NCBI RefSeq assembly: GCF_017301335.1
Contig: NZ_CP071247.1
Location: 3,100,001 to 3,164,000 of the forward strand
Length of the DNA stretch: 64,000 nt
Direction of reading: 5' to 3'
Origin: Marinobacter salinisoli
GTDB lineage: Bacteria; Pseudomonadota; Gammaproteobacteria; Pseudomonadales; Oleiphilaceae
Shown one piece after another: positions 1-8,653 of the stretch (positions are counted from its first letter, which is position 1; each line of letters opens with the position of its first letter). A program made the translations under genes and the position numbers. The notes beneath the pieces are model-generated. The model saw only the letters and a list, made by a program, of their open reading frames with translations. It did no database searches and was not told the DNA's origin.

Positions 1-13
1 ACCCGGAGATTGA

Positions 14-406
14 ATGAACGATAAGAGTCAGAAATTCCAAGAAGGTCTTGCGATACGTCGTGAAGTAATGGGCGATGCGTTTGTTGACAAGGCGTTTAAC
101 GCAGCAACAGATTTTACAATGCCCTTACAAGAATTAGTCACCGAAAATGCCTGGGGTGAGGTATGGGCAAGAGAAGGTATAAGCCGACAAACTCGAAGCT
201 TGGTAACAATTGCTACGCTGGCAGCATTGAAAGCCTCGACCGAATTAAAGGGTCATGTACGGGGTGCATTGCGTAACGGGTGTACTGTTCAAGAAATCCA
301 GGAAGTCCTGCTACATTCAGCTGTCTACTGCGGCATGCCATCGGGCATCGAGGCATTTAGATCCGCAAAAGAAGCAATTGAAGAGTGGCAGGCAGAAAAC
401 GGTTAA
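14..406 (+). CDS. Carboxymuconolactone decarboxylase family protein (PcaC-like)
   Basis: A 130-residue protein with the all-helical CMD fold pattern. The central block (GISRQTRSLVTIATLAAL, then ELKGHVRGALRNGCT) and the C-terminal HSAVYCGMPSG stretch are typical of 4-carboxymuconolactone decarboxylase (PcaC), which acts in the protocatechuate branch of the beta-ketoadipate pathway. It lacks the CxxC pair of AhpD-type peroxidase partners, which favours the PcaC side of the family. No other protocatechuate genes are visible, so the actual substrate is uncertain. CGGAG lies just before the ATG. The gene is close to the left edge, so its upstream partner cannot be seen. Confidence 0.85.
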   Translation: MNDKSQKFQEGLAIRREVMGDAFVDKAFNAATDFTMPLQELVTENAWGEVWAREGISRQTRSLVTIATLAALKASTELKGHVRGALRNGCTVQEIQEVLLHSAVYCGMPSGIEAFRSAKEAIEEWQAENG

Positions 407-619
407 CAAAACCAGGTTGGGGGCACGCTTGAAAGCGCGGCCAACGAAGCAGTGCAGTCGGTCATGTAGGTATGGACAGAAGCGCCCCCGGTCATCCATG
501 ATCCCATTCCCCGAATATCCGGCTTGTTCGTGACAGCCGACCAATGGCTTGAACAGACGGGTCAGTGCTCTGACCGTCTCCACAAATCACACCATCCAGT
601 AACGACTGAGGCAAATTCC

Positions 620-1063
620 ATGATCTGGACCGTATACCTTTCCGGCGAAATTCACACTGACTGGCGTGAGCAGATTCAGGCCGGCGCTCACGAGGCAGGC
701 CTGCCGGTGGAGTTTACCGCGCCCGTGACCGACCACGACGCCAGCGACGCGGCTGGAGACCTGCTGGGCAAGCCGGAAAAACAGTTCTGGCGTGATCACC
801 AGTCATCCAAGGTGAACAGCATCCGCACCAAGACGATGATTGAGCAATGCGACCTTGCAGTGATCCGGTTTGGTGACAAGTACAAGCAGTGGAACGCTGC
901 GTTTGATGCGGGTTACTGCGCCGCGCTGGACACCCCTTACATCACCCTTCACGACGAAGACATCATTCACCCTCTGAAGGAAGTGGACGCTGCGGCCATG
1001 GCCTGGGCTCAGACGCCCGAGCAAGTGGTTGAGATTCTGAGATACGTCACCACCGCGAAGTAA
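620..1063 (+). CDS. YtoQ family protein
   Basis: A 147-residue protein recognised as the YtoQ family from its start (MIWTVYLSGEIHTDWREQI) and the conserved FWRDHQSSKVNSIRTKTMI block. The family is related to nucleoside 2-deoxyribosyltransferase folds, but no reaction is established. The frame is open further upstream to a TTG at 524; the ATG at 620 was chosen because it gives the usual family length and starts directly on the first beta strand. The protein is cytoplasmic, with no signal or membrane segment. It converges on the DUF302 gene. Confidence 0.82.
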   Translation: MIWTVYLSGEIHTDWREQIQAGAHEAGLPVEFTAPVTDHDASDAAGDLLGKPEKQFWRDHQSSKVNSIRTKTMIEQCDLAVIRFGDKYKQWNAAFDAGYCAALDTPYITLHDEDIIHPLKEVDAAAMAWAQTPEQVVEILRYVTTAK

Positions 1064-1143
1064 GTAACCACTGGCCAGAATCGGCCCGGGGCAATACCTG
1101 TTCGCCGCGGGCCGAAAGTAACGTCATAACCGTTGAGCCGATA

Positions 1144-1530
1144 TCAAATCGCCTCAACAACCTCCGCCAGCATATCCCTCACCTGCCCCGCGACTTGTTT
1201 CAGCTGATCATTGTCGATCGCGCTCATGGACGACAGGGGATCAATCGCACTGACCTCAATACCCTCCGGTATCTCCCGAAGAATCACGTTGCAGGGCAAC
1301 ATGGCCCCCACCCTGGGTTCCACACCAATGGCCTGCCATGCCATAGTTGGATTGCAGGCACCCAGAATGCGATAGGCGTCCATGTCCTTGTCGAGCTTTT
1401 TCTTCATGGTGGCTTTGACATCGATCTCCGTCAGCACGCCAAATCCCTTGTCTGCCAGCGCCCTGCGGGTACGTTCGTCGATTTCTTCGAAACCGGCACC
1501 CTGAATCACTCGGTTGATGGTGTAAGACAT
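1144..1530 (-). CDS. DUF302 domain protein
   Basis: A 128-residue protein consisting of one DUF302 domain: an N-terminal segment resembling the family's GFEEIDERTRRAL helix, a central GACNPTMAWQAI block and the VGAMLPCNVILRE strand. DUF302 proteins are small, soluble and of unknown function; some are fused to or encoded beside redox and metal proteins. The reading frame extends upstream, but the ATG at 1530 has AGGAGT at ideal distance and begins at the domain edge. It is divergent from the MFS transporter, so the roughly 130 bp between them probably holds both promoters. Confidence 0.85.
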   Translation of the reverse strand: MSYTINRVIQGAGFEEIDERTRRALADKGFGVLTEIDVKATMKKKLDKDMDAYRILGACNPTMAWQAIGVEPRVGAMLPCNVILREIPEGIEVSAIDPLSSMSAIDNDQLKQVAGQVRDMLAEVVEAI

Positions 1531-1664
1531 ACAGACTCCTTTTTTCATCGGGATTACGTTTGCTATAGGTTTAGCACTCCAAACGGAATTTTGTAGGTAT
1601 GATCGGCTTGGCCCGCTTTCAGGCATGACCACACACTCCCGACCCACCAACGGCAAAGCACACG

Positions 1665-2948
1665 ATGGATCGTCCTAACTCCGCCTATCCGCTGCCCATG
1701 ACACTCGCCACCCTCGGTGCCCTTTACCTGGCGCAGGGGCTTCCCTCCGGGCTTTTTGCTCACGCCCTACCCGTGTTCTGGCGGGAAGCCGGCGTCAGCC
1801 TGGCCTGGATTGGCGCACTCAAACTGCTGGCCTTACCCTGGGTACTCAAGGTCTTGTGGGCGCCGAAAATCGATCAGAGCCTGCAACGCGGCACCGCGCC
1901 GGCCCAGTGGCTCACGCGCCTGCAATTGCCAGCAGCCCTGCTTCTGTTCGCTCTGGGTTGGATTGGGCTTGCACCTGCCGGCTCCACCCTGTTTCTGGTA
2001 ACGGCACTGGTGCTGACCATCAACCTTCTGATGGCGACTCAGGATATCGTGACCGATGGGCTTTCCGTTCGCTGGATTCCGGCACGGTGGCGCGGCCACG
2101 CGAATACCGTTCAGGTTGCCGGCTACAAAGTGGGAATGTTAGCCGGTGGTGCGCTGCTGCTGATGCTCGCCCAGCAACTGCCGCACGTCGCGGCCATTGG
2201 CATTCCGGCCACCCTGCTGATTGTGCTGTACCTGCTTGTCCGTCGCTACGCCCCCATGCGAGCACCACTATCTGGACAAGCCATTGACCCCACGCATGCC
2301 CATGAGGTTCGGCAGGACAACACTCAGCCCTTCCGGGAAGGGTTCGTCGGCTTTCTGCACCGCCCCGGCATGGCGTTCTGGATAGCGATACTGGCCTGCT
2401 ACAAAATCGCCGACGCCATGGGCTCTGGAATGATTCGCCCCATGCTCACCGACGGCGGATGGACCTCCGCAGACATCGGTACCTTTACCCTGATCACGAC
2501 TTTAGCCGGCCTGCTGGGCGCCGTTCTGGGCGGCTGGCTTTATCAGCGGTTTGGCAGCCGGCGCAGCCTGATCTACGCCGGGCTTGCCCAGGCGGCCACC
2601 ATGGCGGCCTGGGCAAGCGTCGCCACGGCGGGTGCGGACGTGGCGCGCGTCTACAGCATCGGTCTGCTGGAACAGTTGGCTGACGGCTGCTCAACCGTTG
2701 CCTTGTTTGCCGTCATGATGAACCTGTGCAGGAAAGACTGGGCCGGAACGGATTTCACCCTACAGGCGTCGATTCAGGTGATCACCGCTGGCGTATTCGG
2801 TGCGGTGGGTGGCGTGATCGCCCAGTTTACCGGATATGCCACAATGCTCGTTCTGGCCGGGATTTTGGGCCTCGCAGTGCTGGCGCTGTTTGCGTTGAAA
2901 ACCCGAAAGCAGTATCGACAGCTGTTCGATCTGCACAAGGATGGTTAG
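1665..2948 (+). CDS. MFS transporter, AmpG/RhtX-FptX-like
   Basis: A 427-residue integral membrane protein with about twelve hydrophobic segments. The N-terminus, including YLAQGLPSGLFAHALPVF and the following WVLKVLWAPKIDQ, resembles the peptide/acetyl-CoA/drug subgroup of the major facilitator superfamily, which includes AmpG muropeptide permeases and the RhtX/FptX siderophore uptake proteins. No siderophore or muropeptide recycling gene is next to it, so the cargo is open. The Shine-Dalgarno sequence before the ATG is weak. It is transcribed alone, divergently from the DUF302 gene. Confidence 0.75.
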   Translation: MDRPNSAYPLPMTLATLGALYLAQGLPSGLFAHALPVFWREAGVSLAWIGALKLLALPWVLKVLWAPKIDQSLQRGTAPAQWLTRLQLPAALLLFALGWIGLAPAGSTLFLVTALVLTINLLMATQDIVTDGLSVRWIPARWRGHANTVQVAGYKVGMLAGGALLLMLAQQLPHVAAIGIPATLLIVLYLLVRRYAPMRAPLSGQAIDPTHAHEVRQDNTQPFREGFVGFLHRPGMAFWIAILACYKIADAMGSGMIRPMLTDGGWTSADIGTFTLITTLAGLLGAVLGGWLYQRFGSRRSLIYAGLAQAATMAAWASVATAGADVARVYSIGLLEQLADGCSTVALFAVMMNLCRKDWAGTDFTLQASIQVITAGVFGAVGGVIAQFTGYATMLVLAGILGLAVLALFALKTRKQYRQLFDLHKDG

Positions 2949-3062
2949 CCATCTGCGGGAAAGATCAGGGCATTCATCGCACCGAGATAGCCCTATCATC
3001 GCATTAATGGCCAGCCAGGCCGGCCCGACAATCCTGAGCTGCATAGTCAGAAGGAGCCGAAA

Positions 3063-4307
3063 ATGCGCCGTTCCACGGGAGTGAAAAGGGGCTTGCTGAC
3101 GCTGCTCTTCGCTTGTCAGGGCTTTGCCGCCCATGGCGAGGCCGACGACCGGACCAAACAAGCGGTTGAGCTCGGCCCCAGGCCGATGTATCTGGTCGAC
3201 AACATGAAAGACAGCCCGCTCAAACGACAGCTCGAATCCTGCGAAACCGACGCCATGAAACCCAGTGACTTCTCCATCGGTCACCGGGGTGCGCCACTGC
3301 AATTCCCCGAGCACACCCGCGAATCCTACGTTGCTGCGGCCCGAATGGGAGCCGGCATGATTGAGTGTGACGTCACCTTCACCAGGGACCGGCAGCTGGT
3401 CTGCCGACATGCCCAGGACGACCTGCACACCACAACCAACATCGTGACGATCCCGGAACTCAACGCCAAATGCACCCAGCCATTCGTCCCTGCGGATCCC
3501 GAATCAGGCACTCCCGCCAGGGCCGAATGCCGCACCAGTGACATCACTCTAGCCGAGTTCAAGACCCTCCGGGGCAAGATGGATGGCTACAACCCCGACG
3601 CCACCACACCAGACGAGTACCTCAACGGCACCGCCAACTGGCGAACCGATCTGTATGCCAGCGATGGCACTCTGCTAAGCCACCGCGAGAGTATCGAGCT
3701 GTTCAGGCAACTGGGCGTCAAGTTCATTCCTGAGCTGAAGCGGCCGGTGGTCGCTATGCCTTATGAGAACGACTACAGCCAGCAGGACTATGCTCGCCAG
3801 ATGATCAACGACTACATCGAGGCGGGCATACCCCCGGGCGACGTCTGGCCGCAATCGTTCCATCTTGCTGACGTGCTGTTCTGGGTTACCGAGATGCCGG
3901 CGTTCGGGCGCCAGGCAGTGCTTCTCGATATGAATGCCATCACGCCTGAGAGCAGCTACCTCAAACCCATGAAAAGGCTGAAAGCACAAGGAATTAACAT
4001 CATCGGGCCTGCGCTCTGGAAGCTGCTGAGCCTGAACGCCCGCGGCGACATTGTGGCGTCCAGCTACGCGAAAAACGCCCGCATGGCGGGGCTGGACATA
4101 GTGGCCTGGACAGTGGAGCGCAGTGGCCCGCTGACAAGCGGCGGTGGCTGGTATCACCAGACCATCACCGACGCCATTGACCGGGATGGCGACACTTTCG
4201 AGGTGATTGATGCCCTGGCCCGCGATGTTGGCGTAATCGGGATTTTCTCAGACTGGCCGGCAACCACCACCTACTACGCCAACTGCGTTCGCCGGAGCCG
4301 CCAGTGA
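3063..4307 (+). CDS. Secreted glycerophosphodiester phosphodiesterase
   Basis: A 414-residue GDPD-family enzyme that hydrolyses glycerophosphodiesters to sn-glycerol 3-phosphate and an alcohol. A signal peptide (residues 1 to about 24) implies export. Catalytic signatures are visible: H74-R75 followed by E83 (GHRGAPLQFPEHT), the metal ligands E101 and D103 (ECDVTF) and H116. Insertions of about 60 residues after the first barrel strands make it longer than cytoplasmic UgpQ and closer to periplasmic GlpQ-like enzymes. AAGGAG precedes the ATG at good spacing. A second, cytoplasmic GDPD lies at 37154. Confidence 0.88.
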   Translation: MRRSTGVKRGLLTLLFACQGFAAHGEADDRTKQAVELGPRPMYLVDNMKDSPLKRQLESCETDAMKPSDFSIGHRGAPLQFPEHTRESYVAAARMGAGMIECDVTFTRDRQLVCRHAQDDLHTTTNIVTIPELNAKCTQPFVPADPESGTPARAECRTSDITLAEFKTLRGKMDGYNPDATTPDEYLNGTANWRTDLYASDGTLLSHRESIELFRQLGVKFIPELKRPVVAMPYENDYSQQDYARQMINDYIEAGIPPGDVWPQSFHLADVLFWVTEMPAFGRQAVLLDMNAITPESSYLKPMKRLKAQGINIIGPALWKLLSLNARGDIVASSYAKNARMAGLDIVAWTVERSGPLTSGGGWYHQTITDAIDRDGDTFEVIDALARDVGVIGIFSDWPATTTYYANCVRRSRQ

Positions 4308-4391
4308 ATGGCTAATCACATTGTGATGCTCGATGTTCTCAAGCGGCCGGGCAGCATTGGCATCGGTGCATCGTCCACGACCAGGTGGTGA

Positions 4392-5135
4392 TTAACCCAG
4401 TAATGCAACCAGCCGCTGCCAGAGCATGCCCAACACCTCGTAGAATGCTCGCTCCGACTTCAGCTGATTGCTGGCTTGCACACTCAGGTCCGGTTGCTCA
4501 CTGCCGAGGCGGATGGCTGGCGCAGGTATTGGCTCCAGGCCATGGCGCTCGAAAAACCACATTGCCCGTGCCAGATGGGAAGCCTCAGTGACCAACGCAA
4601 AGCGCTTGCCCTCCAGCCACGGTTTCATTTGCTCGGCCTCGTCCCCGGTGTCCTTTGGTTCCGGAAACCGGCGAATTCTGCCTTCCTCAACTCCCATGTC
4701 GCTGGCAATTTTCGCGACCATATCAGCATGGGGAACCGGGTCGTTTCGAGCGTGCCCGGAGACAAACAGCTCGGCCTGCGGATTGGCGCGCAGTATCCGA
4801 AGGCCCTCGATCAGCCGGTACAGAGACGAAGAACAGAGCTGGGCCGCGGGTGGAACCCGCTGATCACTGCTATGACACCCCCCCAGGACCACCACAACCT
4901 CCACCGTCTGAGACAGATCAAAGGCCGCATACTCAGCCTCGATCACACCCACCAACCGGTTGGCCACAGGCGCCCAACTGGTGAGAAACAGCAGGGCCGC
5001 CGCGGTCACAAGCGTCAGTCTCGCCATACGCGGCCAGACCCTGAGCATCAGGATTCCACAGGTCATCAACGCGAGGGTAAGAGGGATGGGCATCAGCATC
5101 AGGCCGATGAGCTTTTTTAATTCGAATGCTAGCAT
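4392..5135 (-). CDS. ElyC/SanA/YdcF family (DUF218) envelope protein
   Basis: A 247-residue inner-membrane protein with two N-terminal hydrophobic segments (roughly residues 8-28 and 38-58) followed by a DUF218 domain: VEVVVVLGGCHSSDQR, FVSGHARNDPVPHADM and FALVTEASHLARAMWFF. This layout matches E. coli ElyC (YcbC), which supports peptidoglycan and lipid-carrier homeostasis at the envelope. It converges on the GDPD gene. The symbol is withheld because YdcF, SanA and ElyC cannot be separated safely by eye. Confidence 0.82.
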   Translation of the reverse strand: MLAFELKKLIGLMLMPIPLTLALMTCGILMLRVWPRMARLTLVTAAALLFLTSWAPVANRLVGVIEAEYAAFDLSQTVEVVVVLGGCHSSDQRVPPAAQLCSSSLYRLIEGLRILRANPQAELFVSGHARNDPVPHADMVAKIASDMGVEEGRIRRFPEPKDTGDEAEQMKPWLEGKRFALVTEASHLARAMWFFERHGLEPIPAPAIRLGSEQPDLSVQASNQLKSERAFYEVLGMLWQRLVALLG

Positions 5136-5507
5136 AGTGGATGTCTACGTTGTGGGAGGATTAGGTTGCCTTCAGAGAAGAACCCTCTCATCAGTACACT
5201 CAGTTGCACGTGTGCCAGCGATAAAGCCCCCAGCACAGATTTGCCAGAGAATACCATGCCTCGCCCTGTGAATTGGCTCGTGCCTGCCTGCTAATCAGGC
5301 ATGGTGCCTGAGCTCCGAAAGCAGACATTCGTTACTCAGCATTCATCGCTTCAGTCTGATAGGCGCTCGCCAATTTGATCTAGCTCAAATCAACTGAAGA
5401 GACCTGCAAAAAATGCCACGCCTTTGGGGCCAATGTGATCTGAGACAATTTTTAACATTTCAGTTTGCAGTTCAATGAAGCGTCAATAAAAACAAGGAGG
5501 CTGCATC
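5136..5507. other. Intergenic region upstream of the PHB operon
   Basis: No convincing gene was seen in this 372 bp gap between the divergent ElyC-like gene and phaB. It contains an FNR/Anr-type palindrome (5375-5388) and locally AT-rich stretches near 5410 and 5450-5460. It presumably carries the phaB promoter, but no clear -10/-35 pair could be assigned. Confidence 0.6.
5375..5388. promoter_or_regulatory. FNR/Anr-type box upstream of phaB
   Basis: TTGATCTAGCTCAA matches the FNR/Anr consensus TTGAT-N4-ATCAA at nine of ten defined positions. It lies about 120 bp before the phaB ATG, inside a slightly longer palindrome (ATTTGA...TCAAAT). Anr control of PHB genes is known in Pseudomonas extremaustralis; here the link is inferred from position only. 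Confidence 0.5.
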
Positions 5508-6266
5508 ATGGCGAATCAGGAAAGTTCACGAGTCGCTCTCGTTACGGGCGGAACGCGCGGAATTGGCGAAGCAATTTGCAGAGCCCTCAGCGAGGCCGGC
5601 TATCAGGTTGTCACCACCTACCGGAATCCCAATCGGGAAGCTCAGGCCCGAGACTGGCAGCAAACGCTGGCCGGCGAGGGTATTGAGGTCGATCTGGTAC
5701 AGATGGACGTTTCCAGCCCCGAAAGCTGCGAACACGGTGCCAAGGATCTTCTGGCGCGTTATGGTCGCCTGGATGTGCTGGTGAATAACGCTGGTATCAC
5801 CCGTGATTCAGTCATGAAAAAAATGCCTCTGGATGCCTGGCAGCAGGTAATCCATACAAACCTGGACGGTGTCTTCAACGTTACCCGGTGCTTCCTGGAT
5901 ACCCTGCTGGAACAGAAGTATGGCCGCATCGTAAACATTTCCTCCATCAATGGCCAAAAGGGTCAGTTTGGCCAGGTAAATTACTCTGCCGCCAAGGCCG
6001 GCGTTCATGGATTCACCATGGCCCTGGCTCAGGAGACCGCACGCAAGGGCATCACGGTGAACACCGTGTCGCCAGGGTACGTCAGCACCGACATGGTGAT
6101 GGCCATTGATGAGGGCGTTCGCGACAAGCTGCAGGCGCAAATTCCGGTCGGTCGTTTCGGCCACCCCCAGGAAATCGCCCGAATGGTCGAATTCCTGGCA
6201 GACGAGAAATCCGCGTTTATCACCGGCGCCAACTTCCCCATCAACGGTGGAATGTTCATGCATTGA
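5508..6266 (+). CDS. phaB: Acetoacetyl-CoA reductase
   Basis: A 252-residue short-chain dehydrogenase that reduces acetoacetyl-CoA to (R)-3-hydroxybutyryl-CoA with NADPH, the second step of polyhydroxybutyrate synthesis. Signatures are the TGGTRGIG cofactor loop near residue 14, NNAG, the catalytic serine in NISSIN, the YSAAK motif (Y and K spaced by three), and the PGYVSTDMV region typical of PhaB. A strong AAGGAGG precedes the ATG. It is first in phaB-phasin-phaC. No beta-ketothiolase (phaA) is in this cluster, so acetoacetyl-CoA must come from a gene elsewhere. Confidence 0.93.
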   Translation: MANQESSRVALVTGGTRGIGEAICRALSEAGYQVVTTYRNPNREAQARDWQQTLAGEGIEVDLVQMDVSSPESCEHGAKDLLARYGRLDVLVNNAGITRDSVMKKMPLDAWQQVIHTNLDGVFNVTRCFLDTLLEQKYGRIVNISSINGQKGQFGQVNYSAAKAGVHGFTMALAQETARKGITVNTVSPGYVSTDMVMAIDEGVRDKLQAQIPVGRFGHPQEIARMVEFLADEKSAFITGANFPINGGMFMH

Positions 6267-6288
6267 TGCTGGATTTCCGATGATCGAC

Positions 6289-6310
6289 GGAGCCCGGGCC
6301 ACCGGGCTCC
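6289..6310 (+). other. Intercistronic hairpin, phaB-phasin
   Basis: A perfect 9-bp inverted repeat, GGAGCCCGG / CCGGGCTCC, with the four-base loop GCCA lies between phaB and the phasin gene. No U-tract follows, so it is unlikely to be a full terminator. It could protect the phaB 3' end or lower or separate phasin expression. Confidence 0.6.
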
Positions 6311-6347
6311 CGAAATACCCCCCAACCTCAACAGAAGGAATTGATTC

Positions 6348-6737
6348 ATGTTTACGGACACTTTGAAATTCTCAGCAGAGCCTGTAACCCGCCTGAACAA
6401 GCTGGTGATGAACACCTGTGAAAGCCTGGTAGATGCCCAGATCGCCAGCCTTCACGGCTATATGGGTTTGCTGGAAGAACAGGCCAAGTCTGCCACCGCA
6501 ATCCGCGACTTCGACGGCATCAAGGGCTTCGTTGAAGAGCAGCCCCAGCGTTTCAGCCAACTGGTAGAGCGCGTATCTGAAGACTTCAAACAGTTTTCCA
6601 AAGTAGCCGAAGACTTCCGCAAAGACGCTGGCCAGGTGTTCCAGTCTGAAGACGAACCTGCAACCGGTGGCAAGCCAGCCGCTCCGGCAAAACAGGCGTC
6701 TGCCGGCACAAAGAAACCCTCTGCCTCAAGCAACTAA
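6348..6737 (+). CDS. Phasin family protein
   Basis: A 129-residue, mostly helical protein of the phasin type, which coats PHB granules and controls their size and number. Hydrophobic heptad-like spacing runs through residues 5-100 (LNKLVMNTCESLVDAQIASL and onward), followed by an alanine, proline and lysine-rich tail (KPAAPAKQASAGTKKP), as in PhaP/PhaF-like proteins. AAGGAA precedes the ATG. The position between phaB and phaC fits this role. Hairpins flank the gene on both sides, suggesting expression set independently of its neighbours. Confidence 0.85.
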   Translation: MFTDTLKFSAEPVTRLNKLVMNTCESLVDAQIASLHGYMGLLEEQAKSATAIRDFDGIKGFVEEQPQRFSQLVERVSEDFKQFSKVAEDFRKDAGQVFQSEDEPATGGKPAAPAKQASAGTKKPSASSN

Positions 6738-6751
6738 ACCCGGCTCTCTGA

Positions 6752-6790
6752 TTCTGGCCAGCTACCAGAAGCCTCCGGGGCTGGTCAGAA
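6752..6790 (+). other. Intercistronic hairpin, phasin-phaC
   Basis: TTCTGGCCAG pairs with CTGGTCAGAA (ten base pairs with one G-U) across a 19-nt loop in the gap before phaC. There is no U-tract. It is the second stable hairpin in this operon and points to post-transcriptional tuning of gene dosage. Confidence 0.5.
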
Positions 6791-6814
6791 CCCGTTCGAT
6801 TACTGAGGAAAACC

Positions 6815-8590
6815 ATGGAATCCGTCACCCGATTCGCGAAAGACTACGTGAGGCACGCTTCTGCCCTCATGAAACAGTCACAGGAAATGGTGCTCAAGGG
6901 CTTGAACCCGGCGAAGACGCTCACCCCGGACAACTCGTTTGTGATGGACGTAACCACCAGCCTGACTGCCGCCTTTCGGGAAGCCATTGTCGATCCTACC
7001 AAGGTGATGCAAGACAACAGCGAGCTCGCTCGACGCTACTGGCAGTTGACGCAAAACATAGCCCTCAACGCCATGCGCCAGCCAGTCGAGCCGGTGGTGG
7101 CGCCTGAGCGCAGCGACCACCGGTTCGATGACGACGCCTGGACGCGCAACCCGCTGTATTACGCTATCGCCCAGATGTACCTGATCAATTCGGAATATCT
7201 TGAGAAGCTGACCGACGACCTGGACGGCCTGACCGAAGAGAACCGGCGCCAGCTCAGCTTCATGACACGGCAGTTCATCAGTGCGCTGGCGCCAACCAAT
7301 TTCTTCATCACCAACCCCGAAGCGGTTCGCAAATGCCGCGAAACCTGGGGGCTCAGCGTGGTGAAGGGCCTGGAAAACTTCTATCGGGATATCATGCGAA
7401 GCCGGCAGCTGCTGAACGTCTCCATGACCGACGACCAGGCCTTCGAAGTGGGTGCTAACATCGCCACCACCCCCGGCAAAGTGGTGTACGAGAACCGGCT
7501 GTTTCAGCTGATTCAGTATCAGCCGACCACCGAAAAGGTGCATCAGACTCCGCTGTTGATCGTGCCGCCGTTCATCAACAAGTACTACATCCTGGACCTG
7601 ACGCCTGAAAATTCGCTGGTGCGCTGGCTGGTCAGCCAGGGCCATACAGTATTCATCATGTCGTGGGTAAACCCGGATGAGAGCTACCGGGAAACCACTT
7701 TCGAAGACTACGTTCAGGAAGGCGTTCTGGAAGCCATGGACGCGGTCGAGGCCGCCACCGGCGAGCATGAACTGAACACCATTGGCTACTGTGTCGGTGG
7801 AACCCTGCTGGCCACAGCCATCGCCCACCTGAAAAAGGCCGGCGACAACCGGGTAAAATCCTCCACCTTCTTCGCCACCCTGCTGGATTTTGCCGATCCG
7901 GGGGAAATCGGCGTTTACCTCAACAGCGCCACGATCAAAGCACTCGAGAATTACATTGAAAAAATTGGCTATTACGATGGCCGTTTTATCGCGCTCAGCT
8001 TCTCAAGCCTGAAAGAGAACAACCTGATCTGGTCGTACTTTGTTAACAATTATCTCAAGGGCGAGCCACCCCTGCCCTTCGACCTGCTGTACTGGAACTC
8101 CGACTCCACCAACCTGCCGGCAGCCATGTACAAGTACTATCTGCGGGAAATGTATGTGAACAACAAGCTGCGGGAACCGAACGCGCTGACCATCGCCGAT
8201 ACCCCCATCGACCTGTCGAGCATCGACACACCGGCCATGTTCGTCTCAGCTCAGCAGGACCACATTGCCCTGTGGAAATCCACCTACGCGGGCTACAAGC
8301 TGTTTTCTGGCGAAAAGCGTTTCGTGCTCGGGCAGTCTGGCCACATCGCCGGTATCGTGAACCCGCCCGAGCCGGGCAAATATGGCTACTACGTAAACGA
8401 CACGGAAGCCGACACCCCGGAAAACTGGTTCGACGGCGCCACTCACGAGCACGGTTCCTGGTGGCCAAACTGGCAGGACTGGGTTAGTAAATTTCAGGGT
8501 GATGACGTGGAAGCACGAATTCCGGGGGATCGGAAGCTGGAGGTGATTGAGCCGGCCCCGGGACGCTACGTGAAGAAGCGGATTCTCTGA
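6815..8590 (+). CDS. phaC: Class I poly(3-hydroxyalkanoate) synthase
   Basis: A 591-residue PHA synthase that polymerises (R)-3-hydroxybutyryl-CoA at the granule surface. The lipase-like box GYCVGG carries the nucleophile C326; the other triad members appear as D482 (QQDHIA) and H510 (GQSGHIAGIVNPP). The length and the N-terminal domain of about 200 residues ahead of the alpha/beta fold fit class I (PhaC acting alone, without PhaE or PhaR). GAGGA precedes the ATG. It is the last gene of the phaB-phasin-phaC operon and converges on the GlxA-type regulator. Confidence 0.93.
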   Translation: MESVTRFAKDYVRHASALMKQSQEMVLKGLNPAKTLTPDNSFVMDVTTSLTAAFREAIVDPTKVMQDNSELARRYWQLTQNIALNAMRQPVEPVVAPERSDHRFDDDAWTRNPLYYAIAQMYLINSEYLEKLTDDLDGLTEENRRQLSFMTRQFISALAPTNFFITNPEAVRKCRETWGLSVVKGLENFYRDIMRSRQLLNVSMTDDQAFEVGANIATTPGKVVYENRLFQLIQYQPTTEKVHQTPLLIVPPFINKYYILDLTPENSLVRWLVSQGHTVFIMSWVNPDESYRETTFEDYVQEGVLEAMDAVEAATGEHELNTIGYCVGGTLLATAIAHLKKAGDNRVKSSTFFATLLDFADPGEIGVYLNSATIKALENYIEKIGYYDGRFIALSFSSLKENNLIWSYFVNNYLKGEPPLPFDLLYWNSDSTNLPAAMYKYYLREMYVNNKLREPNALTIADTPIDLSSIDTPAMFVSAQQDHIALWKSTYAGYKLFSGEKRFVLGQSGHIAGIVNPPEPGKYGYYVNDTEADTPENWFDGATHEHGSWWPNWQDWVSKFQGDDVEARIPGDRKLEVIEPAPGRYVKKRIL

Positions 8591-8653
8591 ACATCGTGCG
8601 TCGGTGATGATCAAGCCTGTTAATCGCTTTGAGGTGGCCCCAAAGGCTTTCCT

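Noticed and set aside
317..583. 88-codon minus-strand frame between the first two genes
   Set aside because: It overlaps the carboxymuconolactone decarboxylase gene and has no recognisable family; treated as a shadow.
1081..1115. TCGGCCCG/CGGGCCGA inverted repeat as terminator between ytoQ and the DUF302 gene
   Set aside because: The stem is perfect, but the loop is long (19 nt) and no T-run follows on either strand; not strong enough to annotate.
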